From positions 16,328,001 to 16,392,000 of the forward strand of contig OZ038530.1 in NCBI GenBank assembly GCA_964036665.1: a DNA stretch of 64,000 bases, written 5' to 3'. The position numbers were made by a program, and so were the translations under genes. Positions within the stretch are counted from its first letter, which is position 1. The number at the start of each line of letters is the position of its first letter. Origin of the DNA: Gordius sp. MW1 (taxonomy: Eukaryota > Nematomorpha > Gordioida > Gordea > Gordiidae). Under the pieces are notes generated by a model. The model did no database searches and was not told the DNA's origin. It was given only the letters and a program-made list of their open reading frames with translations. Below, piece by piece: positions 1 to 10,904 of this stretch.

Positions 1-501
1 AACTTGCTTGATCCACGTTATTGTGGAGTCAACCTTACTACAAAAGAAATAGCTGAAGCAATTAACGCTATCAAGATTATTTCTCAAGGCTATAATTTCA
101 ATATAGGCCAAGTTTTTGCCAATTTGGCAGAATTTCGTGCTAAAGACGGGTTGTTTGCTGAGCGGTCAATATGGGATAGCGCTAGTTACATTTCACCCTT
201 GACGTGGTGGAAAGGCTTGTGCACTAACCAACCCTTATCTGAAATTGCCGTGAAACTCTTTTCAATTCCAGCTACCAGTGCTGCCACAGAAAGAATTTGG
301 TCCACATTTGGTTATGTACATTCTAAATCAAGAAATCGAATGAAAAATGACAAGGTGAAAAAGCTAGTGTCCATAAGGCACAACATGCACTTGAAAAGTA
401 GTATCAATTTTAATGCAAAAGCGCACTCAATATCTTCATCTGATGAATCAATTTCATCGTTAAATGACGATAGTGACAGTTTAGATATTGACAATTTTTA
501 A
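1..501 (+). CDS. hAT transposase C-terminal fragment, 5' end outside window
   Basis: The frame is open from the first base of the window and ends at a TAA at 499-501, so the protein continues to the left. The visible part holds a hAT dimerisation domain: a WW pair near residue 70, the LSEIAVKLFSIPATSAATER stretch around residues 80-100, and a basic RNRMKNDKV tail. It is followed by a Ser/Asp-rich tail of about 30 residues. It is clearly related to the minus-strand protein at 11142-11855. An AATAAA at 551-556 could be its polyadenylation signal. Only the C-terminal domain is visible, so I cannot say whether a full transposase lies upstream or, as at 11142-11855, only this domain is kept. Membership of hAT is secure; the sub-family is not. 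Confidence 0.8.
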   Translation, partial: NLLDPRYCGVNLTTKEIAEAINAIKIISQGYNFNIGQVFANLAEFRAKDGLFAERSIWDSASYISPLTWWKGLCTNQPLSEIAVKLFSIPATSAATERIWSTFGYVHSKSRNRMKNDKVKKLVSIRHNMHLKSSINFNAKAHSISSSDESISSLNDDSDSLDIDNF

Positions 502-755
502 TGTATATTTTTATGTAAATTTGTAATGAAATATTGTGTATTATTGGAGAAATAAACTTTATTAGCATTTCATTTTACACCCTAGCATCTTTTTTTCATC
601 TAAGACTATATATTAACAATCAAAGTATTTATTTTCCCCATGAATTCCCCAAAATTCCCGTTATTTCCCAAAAATTCCCGTTATTTCCCCAAAATTCCCT
701 ATTTTCCCTGGGAATATTCCCTCGATGAAAATTCCCGGGAAATTACCCATCTCTA
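1..755 (+). mobile_element. hAT element, right end, TAGAGATG-type terminus
   Basis: After the transposase fragment come subterminal repeats made of AATTCCCG and TTTCCC blocks (640-745), ending in CATCTCTA at 748-755. The same end closes the two hAT copies at 9741-10766 and 10905-12472. The left end is outside the window, so the target duplication cannot be tested. The right flank begins ATTGCACA. Confidence 0.75.
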
Positions 756-1324
756 ATTGCACATATATTATTTTATAACAAATCATTATCAAATCTAAAC
801 TATGATATTAAAGTGTAAGGTCCCATTTTATATTCCAAAAAATTGCCTCCCATTTCTAACTAATTTTGCCGTTAGATATTTATTTTCTTATACAGTATAT
901 ATCGTGTATTTAATTTGCGGAATTCCCATATAGTAATTTTTGTCAATGCACCAGCCAACCCTATTTTATAAGTTCTTCTTTATTAAATGATAATTTTGAA
1001 AAAAATATTTTATTCAAGTCCAATTCACATCTACTTCCCCCTGATTTCTATTATCAATTTCAATTTTCTATATTATATTGTTTGATATAAAAAATAAATG
1101 TTCCATATATAGAATTGTTTTTAAAAATTATATAGCTGATTTAATTTTGTATAAAAAGCTTGTTGGTATATGAAAAATGTTATTAAATTAGATTTTATAA
1201 TAGTCTATTTCTAACAATCAATAAAAATTTGATTTATAGAATTTTAAAATATGTAATTAGATTTAAAAAACTGATTTTGGATCAGTTTCAAAAACCCCTG
1301 GGATCTAAAATTCTATTATATTAA
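756..1324. other. AT-rich stretch, no gene seen
   Basis: Low-complexity AT-rich sequence with many short A and T runs. I see no coding frame, RNA gene or clear element end. Confidence 0.5.
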
Positions 1325-1505
1325 AATTAATGTACTGAACTAGTTCATTTGGTAAAAATGAAACCATGAATTGAACTAGTTCGTTTTTTTCCAAAAAGAA
1401 CTTGAACTAGTTACTTTTGAGAAAATATGAACTTGAACGATTTTTTTTTCAAACTGAACTATGAACTTGAACTAGTTCATATATAAGATGAACTCTAACA
1501 GCTCT
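1325..1505. repeat. cluster of GAACTAGTTC palindromes
   Basis: The 10-bp palindrome GAACTAGTTC and close variants occur about four to six times within 180 bp, mixed with GAACTTGAAC. The cluster ends in AACTCTAACAGCTCTAG. Such subterminal palindrome clusters are common at hAT-type ends, and TAGAGCTGTTAGAGTT read on the minus strand could be a terminal inverted repeat. I did not find a matching left end, so the element is unassigned. Confidence 0.45.
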
Positions 1506-1539
1506 AGTTATTTGCATGAATGGTTGATCTTATATATAT

Positions 1540-2640
1540 TCTCTAAATTTTTGAGCAAATCAAATGGCTAACGCTTCTTTTTAATTTGGCGGTAATTCCT
1601 CTCCGCTGCGTTAAGTGTGCGCGAGGAAAAATGGGATGCTGGTAGCCTTATTTTCATGTGATATAACGGGGCCGAGACCTTCCGCTGAAGCATTGGTGGA
1701 GAATTGCAATGGCAATTGCGGATTAAAACAAACTAAAACAGGCGCATTCTTTATTTTGTCCTTTATTAATATATACAAGGGTTGGATTAAAGTCGAAAAT
1801 TTTGTATCAACTTAGCTTGATACGTGGCCATGCTAAAATATAAGGTAATTCTTTAACTGATGTAGGATCAGGAGTTCATAATTGTCTTAGAGTTTTTGTC
1901 AGTTGTGTGAAATTATCTCTAGTTTATCATATGTCCAAGATATTCAATTGTTTTTTAATTACACTTTTCTAGTTTTAAATTATTGTTATCCTTATCTAAT
2001 ATTTAAAACACTGTTTCAAGGTTTTTATTATGCTTCTCAGTTGATTTCCCAGCCACGATAATGTCGTTGAGATATCATACAAGACCATTAATGTTCCTAA
2101 ATAATGAGTCTATGAAGCGCTAAAATATGGTTGGGGCAGAAGCAATTCCGAATGGAATTCGAGTAAATTAAAATAGGCCACGGTGGGTATTAATCGTTAA
2201 AATCTTTTGTGATTTTTCTGTAATTTTAATTTGATAAAAAGCTTTTTACGGTTTAATATTAAAACCTGCTAATTTTGAAAACAAGTCTTGGATGCGAAAA
2301 AGTGGGTTTTCTACAACTAGATTATTATTCAAATTTTTAAAATCACCACAAATTCTTTAGCCCACATCTTTATAGGAATAGTAACAATCAGCACTACAAA
2401 ATCGACATTTTACTGATTTCAAAACCCTTTCATTAACTAGCCGGTCCAACTCCTTGTCCACTATTTCTTTAATGCAGAAAGATATTGTTCTGTGACGAAA
2501 AATTTCAGGAGAGGATTCTTGCAAAAGAATGTCAAAATTTCCGAAAAAATAAAAATGATATTGAAGGAGTGAAAAAAAGTAGCATTTACCTAAAAAAAAT
2601 GAATGAATAATAAAACTTGACAAACTGCAGATCAATTAAA
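1540..2640 (-). pseudogene. decayed Ty3/Gypsy retrotransposon pol (RT and RNase H)
   Basis: Read on the minus strand in several frames, this is a Ty3/Gypsy pol remnant in the right domain order. At 2470-2400 is the start of the reverse transcriptase (VDKELDRLVNERVLKSVK). At 2340-2230 is GDFKNLNNNL followed by PLFRIQDLFSKLAG. At 2200-2040 is THRGLF, then RIPFGIASAPTIF, then YLNDIIVAGKSTEKH, which replaces the usual YxDD catalytic box. At 1690-1560 is the RNase H segment SRTLNAAERNYRQIKKK. Stops and frameshifts interrupt it throughout. No gag, integrase or LTR was recognised nearby, so this is a fragment. The family call rests on several collinear motifs and is firm; the outer limits are approximate. 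Confidence 0.75.
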
Positions 2641-3300
2641 AAAATTTAGATACGAATAAAAAACTTAAAATTTTGCATATTAATCTTCAAAATATACTTA
2701 AAATATAGACTAGCGGCCATGGCTTGCTACGCATGCAATGCTTAGTATCAATATCAAAGATATGTGGTAGCAATGGCCTAAAGCACCTAATATATAGCCT
2801 AAAGTAGAGAACTGCTTGGGTAACCCGAAATTGAAAATTTTGAAATGTCTTCGGGTAGGGGGGTTCGGGTTGAATATTTTAAAATGCTTTCAGGTCGGGT
2901 TTAAAATTTTAATATGCTGTCGGTCGGGTCGGATTTAAAATGTCGGGTCAAGGGTTATGAATCTTACAATGCAAAATACACAGACATATCTTTTAAATTA
3001 GTGCTATTATGTATAAAATTTTTTAATTTATATCAGAAGCAGTTAATAAAATTCATTTTGTTTTTTAAATTTGACTCGTGAAAGGTAAAGTACAAAAAAA
3101 TAATATTTTTAAATGATATAATAGCGGGAAGTGATAGTTCATTTTTAATTTATTCTACATAAATATATTCATAAAACTAATAAAAGTAAGTTTAAATTTA
3201 TTAAATGATTTATTTGCAAAACTAGTGACCCGATATTGTAGATGCTTTCATATTTCTAAACCTCTATGATAAATCATTCAAATAAATTTAGCAATCAAAA

Positions 3301-5123
3301 TAGTGATGCGGAAGAACCGAGAAAAATCTAGGCCTCGTATCAAAAAACCGAAACGAGAATTTGAAAAATTGAGTCGAGACCGAGACGAGAATTTTTACTC
3401 GAGACGAGATTTTCTCAGCGAGGTTCTTGGCTCTAACTTTATTTTTAACTATTGAGACTTAATTAAGCTACTTAAGAATTTTTATTTTATGAGATTTACA
3501 TTTAGATTAAATGCAAATTAATAAAATTAGCTAAGAATTTATATTTTATGAGATTCAAGTTTAGGACATTAAATGCAAATTAATATGATTTGAAACTTTT
3601 GATACTAACGCACCTAATTATCCGCTTCGCGCAAATTTCAAATTTGTCATATAATCTTATTCAGTAGACAATAGAGTATTAGTGGCCCTTAGGGTGCATG
3701 AACAATTAATTATGTATTTATTACTTATTTGTATAGCATTATTACATAATATAAAATTTTAGACCCATAATGAGTTTATGCGCAACAAGTTCATCATCAA
3801 TCTCAAAAAAGAGCAAGCTGCTCAAACATTTCACAGGATCCAAGAATGAATCAAATAAAAAAGGGAAGTGTAAATTTTGCTTTAAAGCTGAAAAAATGAC
3901 TGATTCAACGACATCTTAAACGTTACCATCATAAGAATTACTATAACCTTTACCAGACTCAAGTTAATAAGGAATTAAACTGCTTAACAAACCAACCTAG
4001 ATGCTTCAGAAAATTTAAATATTTACCAATTATTATATATCAAACAGATTCTTTCAAAATCACTAAATAATTGTAAAAATTTTCAAATAAGTTGATTAAC
4101 AAAATAAATTATCCCAATTTAGCTGCAATGGCTAGAGATTTTCTGAGCACCCTGGCGACCTCGGTGCCTGCCGAAAGATTGTTTTCGAAGGCGTCTTATT
4201 CAAAAACATTGTAATAGATTAACTGATGAATCTGACAGGAGATTGCTATGCCTAAACTCATGGCACATCTCAACAATTTTCAACCCATCACATTCATAAC
4301 ATTTTACGTCAAAATGTAGGCTTGGCAGATACATTCAAATTCAATGAATGCATGGGCGTAAAGGGGGGGGGGGGGGGGCAGGAAGGGGCGGCCCCCTCCC
4401 CCTAAATTAAAAAATTTGTTCAAATCTATTAAAATTATAGCTAAAATTTCAAAAAATGATCCTTTTGCCCCTCCCTAAATCATTATTGCCCCTCTATTCC
4501 CAATGCTGGCTACGCCCATGATTGAATGTTTTGCAAAATGCTGCAATTTATCAATAAATTATAAATATGAACATAAGCTTTATTAGTAAGTAATTATTTT
4601 ATGCGAAAATTAATAATAAATGGATCAAGTAATTACTTTGTTATGTTTTTATTAGTGTTAGTTAAAATACATAGGTGAAATTAACGATCTCAAAACGTTT
4701 ATGTTCTTCCAAAAATAACGCCTATTTTATTGTATTTGCAATGTTCAGATAATTACTTGTTATAAATAATGAAAATACTTTTAAAAGTTTACTCTTGCAT
4801 TTATTGTATAAGATCTCGATAAATTCTTTGTTAAGATATGATGATTTTATTAAACTTTATCCTTATATTGAGCCTGAGCCAGGAAATAAAAGTTAGAAAC
4901 TTTACCTTAGAGTCAAGTTGTATATAAAACCTCTATTAATGCTTCCTACCTTAAGTTCCTCATCTAGCTTTTGTTTTGGGTTTGAGATAAAAAAAATTGG
5001 TTCCATTTTGACCAATTTATATCTTATATTATAATTTATAAGTCAGAAAAAAAATCTATGGTATAATTATATTTAAAAGTCGAGACGAGAATTCTCGTCG
5101 AGACTAGACGAGATCGAAACACG
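3301..5123 (+). mobile_element. decayed hAT element with GAGACGAGA-rich ends
   Basis: Starts TAGTGATGCGG at 3301 and ends GATCGAAACACG at 5123, flanked on both sides by the identical octamer AATCAAAA (3293-3300 and 5124-5131). Both subterminal regions are rich in CGAGACGAG blocks. Inside are remnants of a hAT transposase: a BED-finger-like piece (LLKHFTGS, GKCKFCFKAEK) at about 3815-3900 and a dimerisation-domain piece (DFLSTLATSVPAERLFSKAS) at about 4137-4196, both broken by stops. Further copies of the same family lie at 31087-32260 and 34684-36432. Confidence 0.75.
4351..4520. mobile_element. small hAT-like MITE, CATGGGCGTA ends
   Basis: Perfect inverted ends CATGGGCGTA and TACGCCCATG. 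Flanking octamers are AATGAATG and ATTGAATG (7 of 8). The left arm contains a run of about 18 G. It is nested inside the hAT at 3301-5123. Other members lie at 30690, 35719, 48104 and 53325. Confidence 0.7.
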
Positions 5124-5171
5124 AATCAAAATCCGTGGTATCAATTAGTTATATAAATCGTAAACCCCCTC

Positions 5172-5600
5172 AGGGGCGTAGACAGGATTGAAATTAGAGG
5201 GGGACGATAATTTTTATAGATTCGATTACAAGAACGGAAAATAGCAAGAATTATAACTGCGAAAAAGCAAGAATCAATATATGCGATAAATTGGTAATAT
5301 ATAGGGAAAAGCGTGGGAATAATAAATGTACTTAAAATAACGAAGGTGAACTTGTTTATAATTAATGGGAGAGTGCGTGGGAATATTAACTAAGAGGGAA
5401 AAGAACTAATGAGTTAATTAATGGGTAAGAGTGTGTGAAAATCAAGGAGATAGGGGGAAAAGGCGAGCTGCAGCCGTAATGATTAAGGGAGGGGCAAAAT
5501 AACCATTTTTTAAAATTTTAGTAATTTAATAAAATATCTAACGATTTGCTGGATGAGAGGGGAACCGCTTATCCCTGCCACCCGCTGGCTACGTCCATGC
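5172..5600. mobile_element. larger relative of the GGGCGTAG-ended family
   Basis: Begins GGGGCGTAGACAGG and ends GGCTACGTCCATG, diverged forms of the family ends at 4351-4520. The sequence either side of it (AATCAAAATC... before, CACCGCAATT... after) recurs nearly uninterrupted at 6435-6545, which gives a likely picture of the empty site. No coding frame is seen inside. Confidence 0.5.
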
Positions 5601-5734
5601 ACACCGCAATTCTTCTTACTCTAGCGTTGGATATCAAAATTTGAAACGCGTTCGTGGTGTTGTAAAAACGGCTGGCTGGTTTTTCCCAGCGTGTTGCCAA
5701 GCTTGGTAATTGGTGTATAAATTACGCCTAACCC

Positions 5735-5965
5735 TTCAGTGTTAGGGTGAATTTTTTTAGTTCGCCCTTGGATTTGGCGCTTTTGTAAAAAACACTCAAA
5801 GGGTGTTTGGGTGAAATTTTTTGGTCGACCTTTAGCGTTTTTGTTAAAAAACACCCAAAGGGTGTTGGGTGAATTATTTCGGCCAATCTTTGGTGGCGTT
5901 TTTACAAAAAAAAATACCCTTGGCGTTTAGGTGAATTATTTTGGTAACCTTTTGGTATGGTTTTG
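5735..5965. repeat. tandem repeat, about 70-bp unit, 3-4 copies
   Basis: Repeated blocks of the form ACACCCAAAGGGTGTT followed by GGGTGAATT(A/T)TTT and CGTTTTT. Each unit has a small palindrome (AACACC...GGTGTT). It lies inside the outer nested element. Confidence 0.6.
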
Positions 5966-6164
5966 GTCGTTTTGGGTTGTGTATGGAAAAATATGAAGTT
6001 TTTATAATGAACTTTTATTGATGGGAAATATGAAATGACGTCACTAAGTGGAAAGTATCATACTTGCAAGTTATAATCAACCTATAATTTGTTCCAATTG
6101 GTAAGCGATGCATCATTCATGCAGATCATTAAAGGTGTTTTATAAAAATATTTTTAACCTTTTC

Positions 6165-6385
6165 AAAGTGAAACAGGTGGCAAATGTCATAATCTTTAAT
6201 ATATATTGAAATGAATATTTTTTTTGGAAATAAAACAAGTTTTAGACTCGAAAAAAAATATTTTTTCACTTTTTTAAGGTGACACAGGTGACAAGTGTCA
6301 AAATCTTCAATATCTATTGAAATGAATATTTTTTTATGGAAATTGGTTTATTATATGACTAAAACAAGTTTTAAACTCGAACATA
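6165..6385. repeat. direct repeat pair, about 115-bp unit
   Basis: Two adjacent copies share ACAGGTGACAAGTGTCA-like starts, AATCTT(T/C)AATAT and TATTGAAATGAATATTTTTT, and end with AAAACAAGTTTTA(G/A)ACTCGAA. Confidence 0.6.
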
Positions 6386-6655
6386 TCAATGGCAATTTGG
6401 TAAAAATCACGTGATTCTGTTTGTTTACAAATAAATTCTGTAATCAAAATCTGTAGTATCAATTTGTTTCATAAATCGCACTTAAATTTATACACTGCAA
6501 TTTCTCATACTCTCGAGTCGGATTCCAAAATTTAAAACAAGTTCGGGCTGGATTCGGTTAATAAAATGTAAAGGCTTAGGGCCGAATCTGGTTGAAAATG
6601 TTAAAAAATTTGGTCGGGATTGAAAAAATTGACTTTGCAGTTTTCTGGCCCAAAG

Positions 6656-7376
6656 CAACCTATCCTATTATTTTATAATAGTGCATAACTTAGATAGTAG
6701 CTCTATACAAATGCACATTCACAACACAAAGGCTAGCGCTAACCTGGCAGTCGCATTAGGCTAGGAATCATTCACAACCCACACATACGCCTATCCTAAT
6801 AATCTCTCTTACAACTTCAAGGTAAAGTGGTGGAATATTTATAAATAATTATAAAATTTTATCAAATGAAAACTAAGTAACTATCATAAAATATTACAAA
6901 AAAATTGTGACTTCATCTTCACCTTTCTCCCCTTATGATGGTTTATAATAGCCCGAAATATCGCGCTCCATTTCCCTCTACTTACTTTATCAATCCAAAC
7001 CCAACACAATAATGGATTGAATATACAATATATAATCATAAAGGGATCATTTAATAATAATTTTCTCGAAATCGTTGGTTATATATAATAGCCTAAGAAT
7101 CAAGCTTAGGTGGATTATTAACTATTGCCTTGACAAAAAAGGTTTGAGTGTTCAGAAGACCTTGTGCTATAAATTTTTAACCGAGCCTTAGCCTGACTTG
7201 AATTAACCCACACTTAGGTTTTTACCATTAGTAATCCTCACTACGCCACTGCCCTGTCGACTCATTTGTTTGAATGAAGCTGGTTGTCATACTTATTTTC
7301 TTAATCAATAAACTTTATATAACAATCAACACTACCATGTTTGCTAACAAAGGTTTTTTTATTCAGAAGTCCATAT
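6656..7376. other. AT-rich stretch, no gene seen
   Basis: No coding frame or recognisable element was found. Short G/C patches near 6730-6830 and 7190-7250 gave nothing I could identify. Confidence 0.4.
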
Positions 7377-9500
7377 TAGAGGTGTGCACGGATCAATCCG
7401 ATCCGACATTTCCCTAGCTAGACTTTCTTGTTTGGCGAGAAAAAAGCTAATGTCAATGATAAATCAGCATCTCCCGTTTCCTTTTTAGCACACGCATCTC
7501 TTTCTATCTCAACTCAACTCCGAAAATCAACAATCACAATCTCCCCTTTCCTTAAAGCACACGCGTAACTCCTTTCCCTCTTGATTCCGGGTTACAATGA
7601 ATGATGTAGCTTGCCCTCTTAGAAGCAATCTCGATGGTGCAGGGGTATTGTCGTTGACGAGATGGTGTGAGTCATGCTGACTTGAAAATAATGAGGTGTT
7701 GGAAATAATCATTGGGATTTGTAACAGCTAGCAAATACAACAATATTGTTTATCATATTAAAAACCGTCATGGAAGAAATATTAAAAAAAATTTAAAAGA
7801 AATATGCTTCAACAAGTTAAAAAAGAAGACGGAAAAAGTCAAATTTGGAGTTACTTTGACCTTCTAAATGAAAATGATACATACACCCGTTATGTTATCT
7901 GCAAGAAATGCCATCATATCTCCACATATAATTCCATTCGAGGTAATTCCCATCTTTTGCATCATAAATGTATTCCAGAAACTTCAGCTAAAAATACAAT
8001 TGACAAATGTGTTACCAAACCTCTCACTGAAATCACAAAATTAAAAAAAAAATTTGAAAAGCATCTAATTTATTTTATTTCAAAAGATATTCGACCGTTT
8101 TCAATCGTTAACGGGGAAGGATGTAGAGCAATGCTCCAAAAGGCTCTGAATATTGGTGCCATTCATGGTCATATAAACGTTGATGATTTACTTTCAGATA
8201 GGACTACCTTAAATAAGAACCTCTGTATAGATGACTTTGTAAAAATAAATTACTTAACATTTTCTTCACATTATATATCCCTCGTAATCCTACATCAGCA
8301 TATTCTTTTCACTTCAAAAATAGATGTTGAAAAAAAAACAGAGGAAAATATTTTAAGAGAAATATATGTAAATTTTGAAAAACTTCACATCCCTACGGAA
8401 AACATGAGATTGATAACTTTACCGATCAGGGCTCTAACATGGTCAAAGCCCTGCAAATCATAAGCGAATAAATTGCACGTCGCGTTTACTGAATACAGTA
8501 CTACGAAACGTATTTAATAAATATGATTTTACATTCCATTACCCTCAGGTTAATGACTTGATAGAAGCATGCAAAAAGCTAACGACATATATGAAGCAAA
8601 GTGGCAAAAATAAATATTTAAATCATACATTGCATCAAGCAATAGAAACAAGATGGAACTCCAGACTCGACATGTTTGAGAGCATATTGAAGGAGTATAA
8701 GGAACTGACCACATATCTAAATTCTATAGAAATGCCAGAGAAGATAGATGTGATTGATAAAAATTTGCTGACCAAACTAATTAAAGTACTCTGGCCGTTT
8801 AAAATGGCTTCTTTAGTTCTGAAGGCTGATCAACACCCAAACCTCTCACAATATGTTGATTCAATATTACAGTGATCTATCACAATCAGACCACAAGCAA
8901 ACTGATGATTTTGAAGAACATCACGAAGTTAATGATCTTAAAAAAGATATTTGTACCACCCTCAAGTCAAAATTTCTAATCACTCAACATAAAATTGCCA
9001 CATTTTTATGCCCAAATTATCGCCAACTCAGGATGCTCCCCCCAAATAAGCGAGTAGGCGTAATTAATGAAATAAAATCCACACTAGTGTCTAAGGATTT
9101 TTTGGTAGATTCTGCAACTGAGATTGAAAATTATGCGGCAAGTAGTAGTGATAGTCAGCCTCAAAAAAAAGACAAAAAAGTAATTAAAATACATTTAAAT
9201 ATGTTTATATATTTTTTAAATAAAATAAATTATTTAATTTGTATTTTAAAATAGTTAATAAATGGGAAGATGAGCAGGAAGATAAAGCCCCCATGAAATC
9301 TCAATTTACCTTTCGTTAAAAATGAAGATTGCAAATATGATTCAAAAAAAGATTTGCTGAAATGGTGGGTTTCATATCACACAGTTCTGCCAAGGTTTTA
9401 TAAGCTGACAAATAAAGTTTTAGCTTTACCTGCCACCACTTCGGGAAAAAATTTCTCGGTGGCTGGAAGAACATTAGAAGAAAGAAGAACGTGAATTAAA
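7377..9500 (+). pseudogene. BED-finger hAT transposase, frameshifted
   Basis: A possible left terminus TAGAGGTGTGCACGGATC lies at 7377. The coding part runs from 7804. It has an N-terminal BED-type finger (YVICKKCHH followed by HLLHHKC), the RPFSIVNGEG stretch near residue 97, then a frameshift around 8400 just before the conserved TDQGSNMVKAL block, which is in another frame with a stop after it. The frame resumes at 8558-8875 with AIETRWNSRLDM, continues at 8853-9180, and the C-terminal WW...LP and ATTSGKNFSVAGR...EERRT block sits at 9380-9495. All major hAT blocks are present in order, but at least three breaks make it non-functional. It belongs to the same family as the minus-strand remnant at 61560-62420. 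Confidence 0.75.
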
Positions 9501-9654
9501 CCAGAAAATTTGGATTCATTATTAATTGCTATGCAATTTATGGGCTCACTTTCCAATTTGTTTGTCACGCTGTTCGGTCACGCACCGAGTGTGCACCGAA
9601 TGTCTTATTTTGTTTACTTTTAATTTTTGTTAATTTAACTAGTTTTTGGGTTCG

Positions 9655-9740
9655 AATCCCGGTTTTTTTTTTGACTATTATGATTGTTCCTGTTACTACC
9701 ACTGCTATTATGACTTTTTGGCCGTCCGTTGGGTGCTGAC
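9655..9740 (+). repeat. satellite unit part, left of hAT copy A
   Basis: From GACTATTATGATTG to GTGCTGAC this matches the satellite at 12473-13335 in the same orientation. Just before it is GGTTCGAATCCCGG followed by a T run, like a tRNA B box with a Pol III stop. No A box was found, so I do not call a tRNA. Confidence 0.7.
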
Positions 9741-10766
9741 TAGAGATGGCACTAGGGGGAATATTCCCGGGAATATTTCCGATATTCCCGCGGGAACAAT
9801 GAATCTTCCCTACGATAAATTCCCCTAAAAAATTAATGCTTTTAAGATAAAATTTAGGAATTATTTAATTTGTTAACTAATTTTAATCATATATAATTTT
9901 ATATTTTCCTCGTAGTAACCTATATTTTGCATTTTTCCGCCTGTTCTTATTTTACTTGACACTATTTTCTAACACTTAAAAACATTTAAAATTAAACTAA
10001 TATTTAACTTTGAAATTTCAGTTGTTATTTTTCAATTCCACTTTACACACTAAACTCAAGTAAATTCTTGTAAGCAATTTAATCAAAGTTGTATTTAGAT
10101 TTTTGGACCATTACAATTTAGTCAGTTGTCATTTTTCAATTCCACTTCACACACAGTAAACTCAAGTAAATTCTTATAAGCAATTTAATCAAAGTTGTAT
10201 TTAGATTTTTGGACGATTACAATTTAGTCAGTTGTCATTTTTCAATTCCACTTCACACACAGTAAACTCAAGTAAATTCTTATAAGCAATTTAATCAAAG
10301 TTGTATTTAGATTTTTGGACCATTACATTTTGACGAAAATAACTTCCATTGAAAGTGACAATGGCTTATTGTCGGATGTGCCCGAAGCCTTTTATAACAT
10401 AAAAACTTATTTTAATGAGATCTCTAGCAAGGAATTTAGCCAAACCGATACAGCCTTAATTAAAAAATTCATTAGCAAAAGAAAGGCGTTTTGCTGTAAG
10501 CATTTTCATATGGCGGCAAATTTGCTTGATCCACGGTATTGTGGACTTCATCTGACGAGTAAAGAAATTGGCCAAGCCTTTCAGGGTATTAAAATTATTT
10601 CTCAAGGCGCGGATCTAAATGTAGCCAAAGTTATTGCCAATTTGGCAGAATTCCGCGCAAAAGACGGATTATTTGCCGAAAGAAATTCCCGTATTTTCCC
10701 CTAGATTCCCGTATTTTCCCGGGAATATTCCCTCAATTAAAATTCCCGGGAAAATGCCCATCTCTA
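9741..10766 (+). mobile_element. hAT copy A, deletion derivative
   Basis: Ends TAGAGATGGC (9741) and GCCCATCTCTA (10766), with CCCGGGAA-rich subterminal blocks on both sides. Inside are about three 105-108-bp tandem repeats (10020-10330) and a transposase C-terminal piece open from 10315 to 10704. That piece runs from a DNGLLSDVPEAF segment through LLDPRYCG to LFAER and then passes directly into the subterminal repeats, so the dimerisation core is deleted. Its left flanking octamer is GTGCTGAC and its right is GTCAGCAG, which do not match as direct repeats; see the inversion finding. Confidence 0.8.
10020..10330 (+). repeat. about 105-108-bp tandem repeats inside hAT copy A
   Basis: Three successive copies begin GTTGT(T/C)ATTTTTCAATTCC and end TTGGAC(C/G)ATTACAATTTAGTCA, at about 10020, 10125 and 10233. 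The same array occurs inverted in hAT copy B at about 11865-12170. They occupy the place where the N-terminal two thirds of a transposase would lie. Confidence 0.8.
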
Positions 10767-10904
10767 GTCAGCAGCCAACGGACGGCCAAAAAGTCTTATT
10801 GTCAATGGTAGTAACAAGAACAATCATAATAGTCGTAAAAAAAACGAAAAAATAAACTTGGATTCACATTTTGGCCAATGGTCATTTTTTTCATTGGTCA
10901 GCAC
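10767..10904 (-). repeat. one satellite unit in inverted orientation
   Basis: On the minus strand this 138-bp spacer reads as one satellite unit, from GTGCTGACCAATG to GGCTGCTGAC. It lies exactly between hAT copies A and B and is opposite in orientation to the satellite on either outer side. Confidence 0.85.

Larger units (their letters stand above)
2805..6647. mobile_element. hAT-type element, outer shell of a three-level nest
   Basis: The ends are TAGAGAACTGC at 2805 and GCAGTTTTCTG closing at 6647, imperfect inverted repeats. The flanking octamers are GCCTAAAG (2797-2804) and GCCCAAAG (6648-6655), 7 of 8 matching, as expected of a hAT target duplication. Both subterminal regions carry CGGGT/TCGGG-rich blocks (2820-2950, 6510-6620). 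No transposase of its own is visible. The interior is filled by a second hAT (3301-5123), a GGGCGTAG-ended element (5172-5600) and tandem repeats. The pairing of ends was judged by eye. Confidence 0.55.

Noticed and set aside
5621..5854. 77-codon minus-strand frame with repeated KNAKG/QKRQ peptides
   Set aside because: Produced by the 70-bp tandem repeat.
9645..9670. GGTTCGAATCCCGG with a T run, possible tRNA
   Set aside because: Only the B box is present; upstream sequence cannot form a tRNA.
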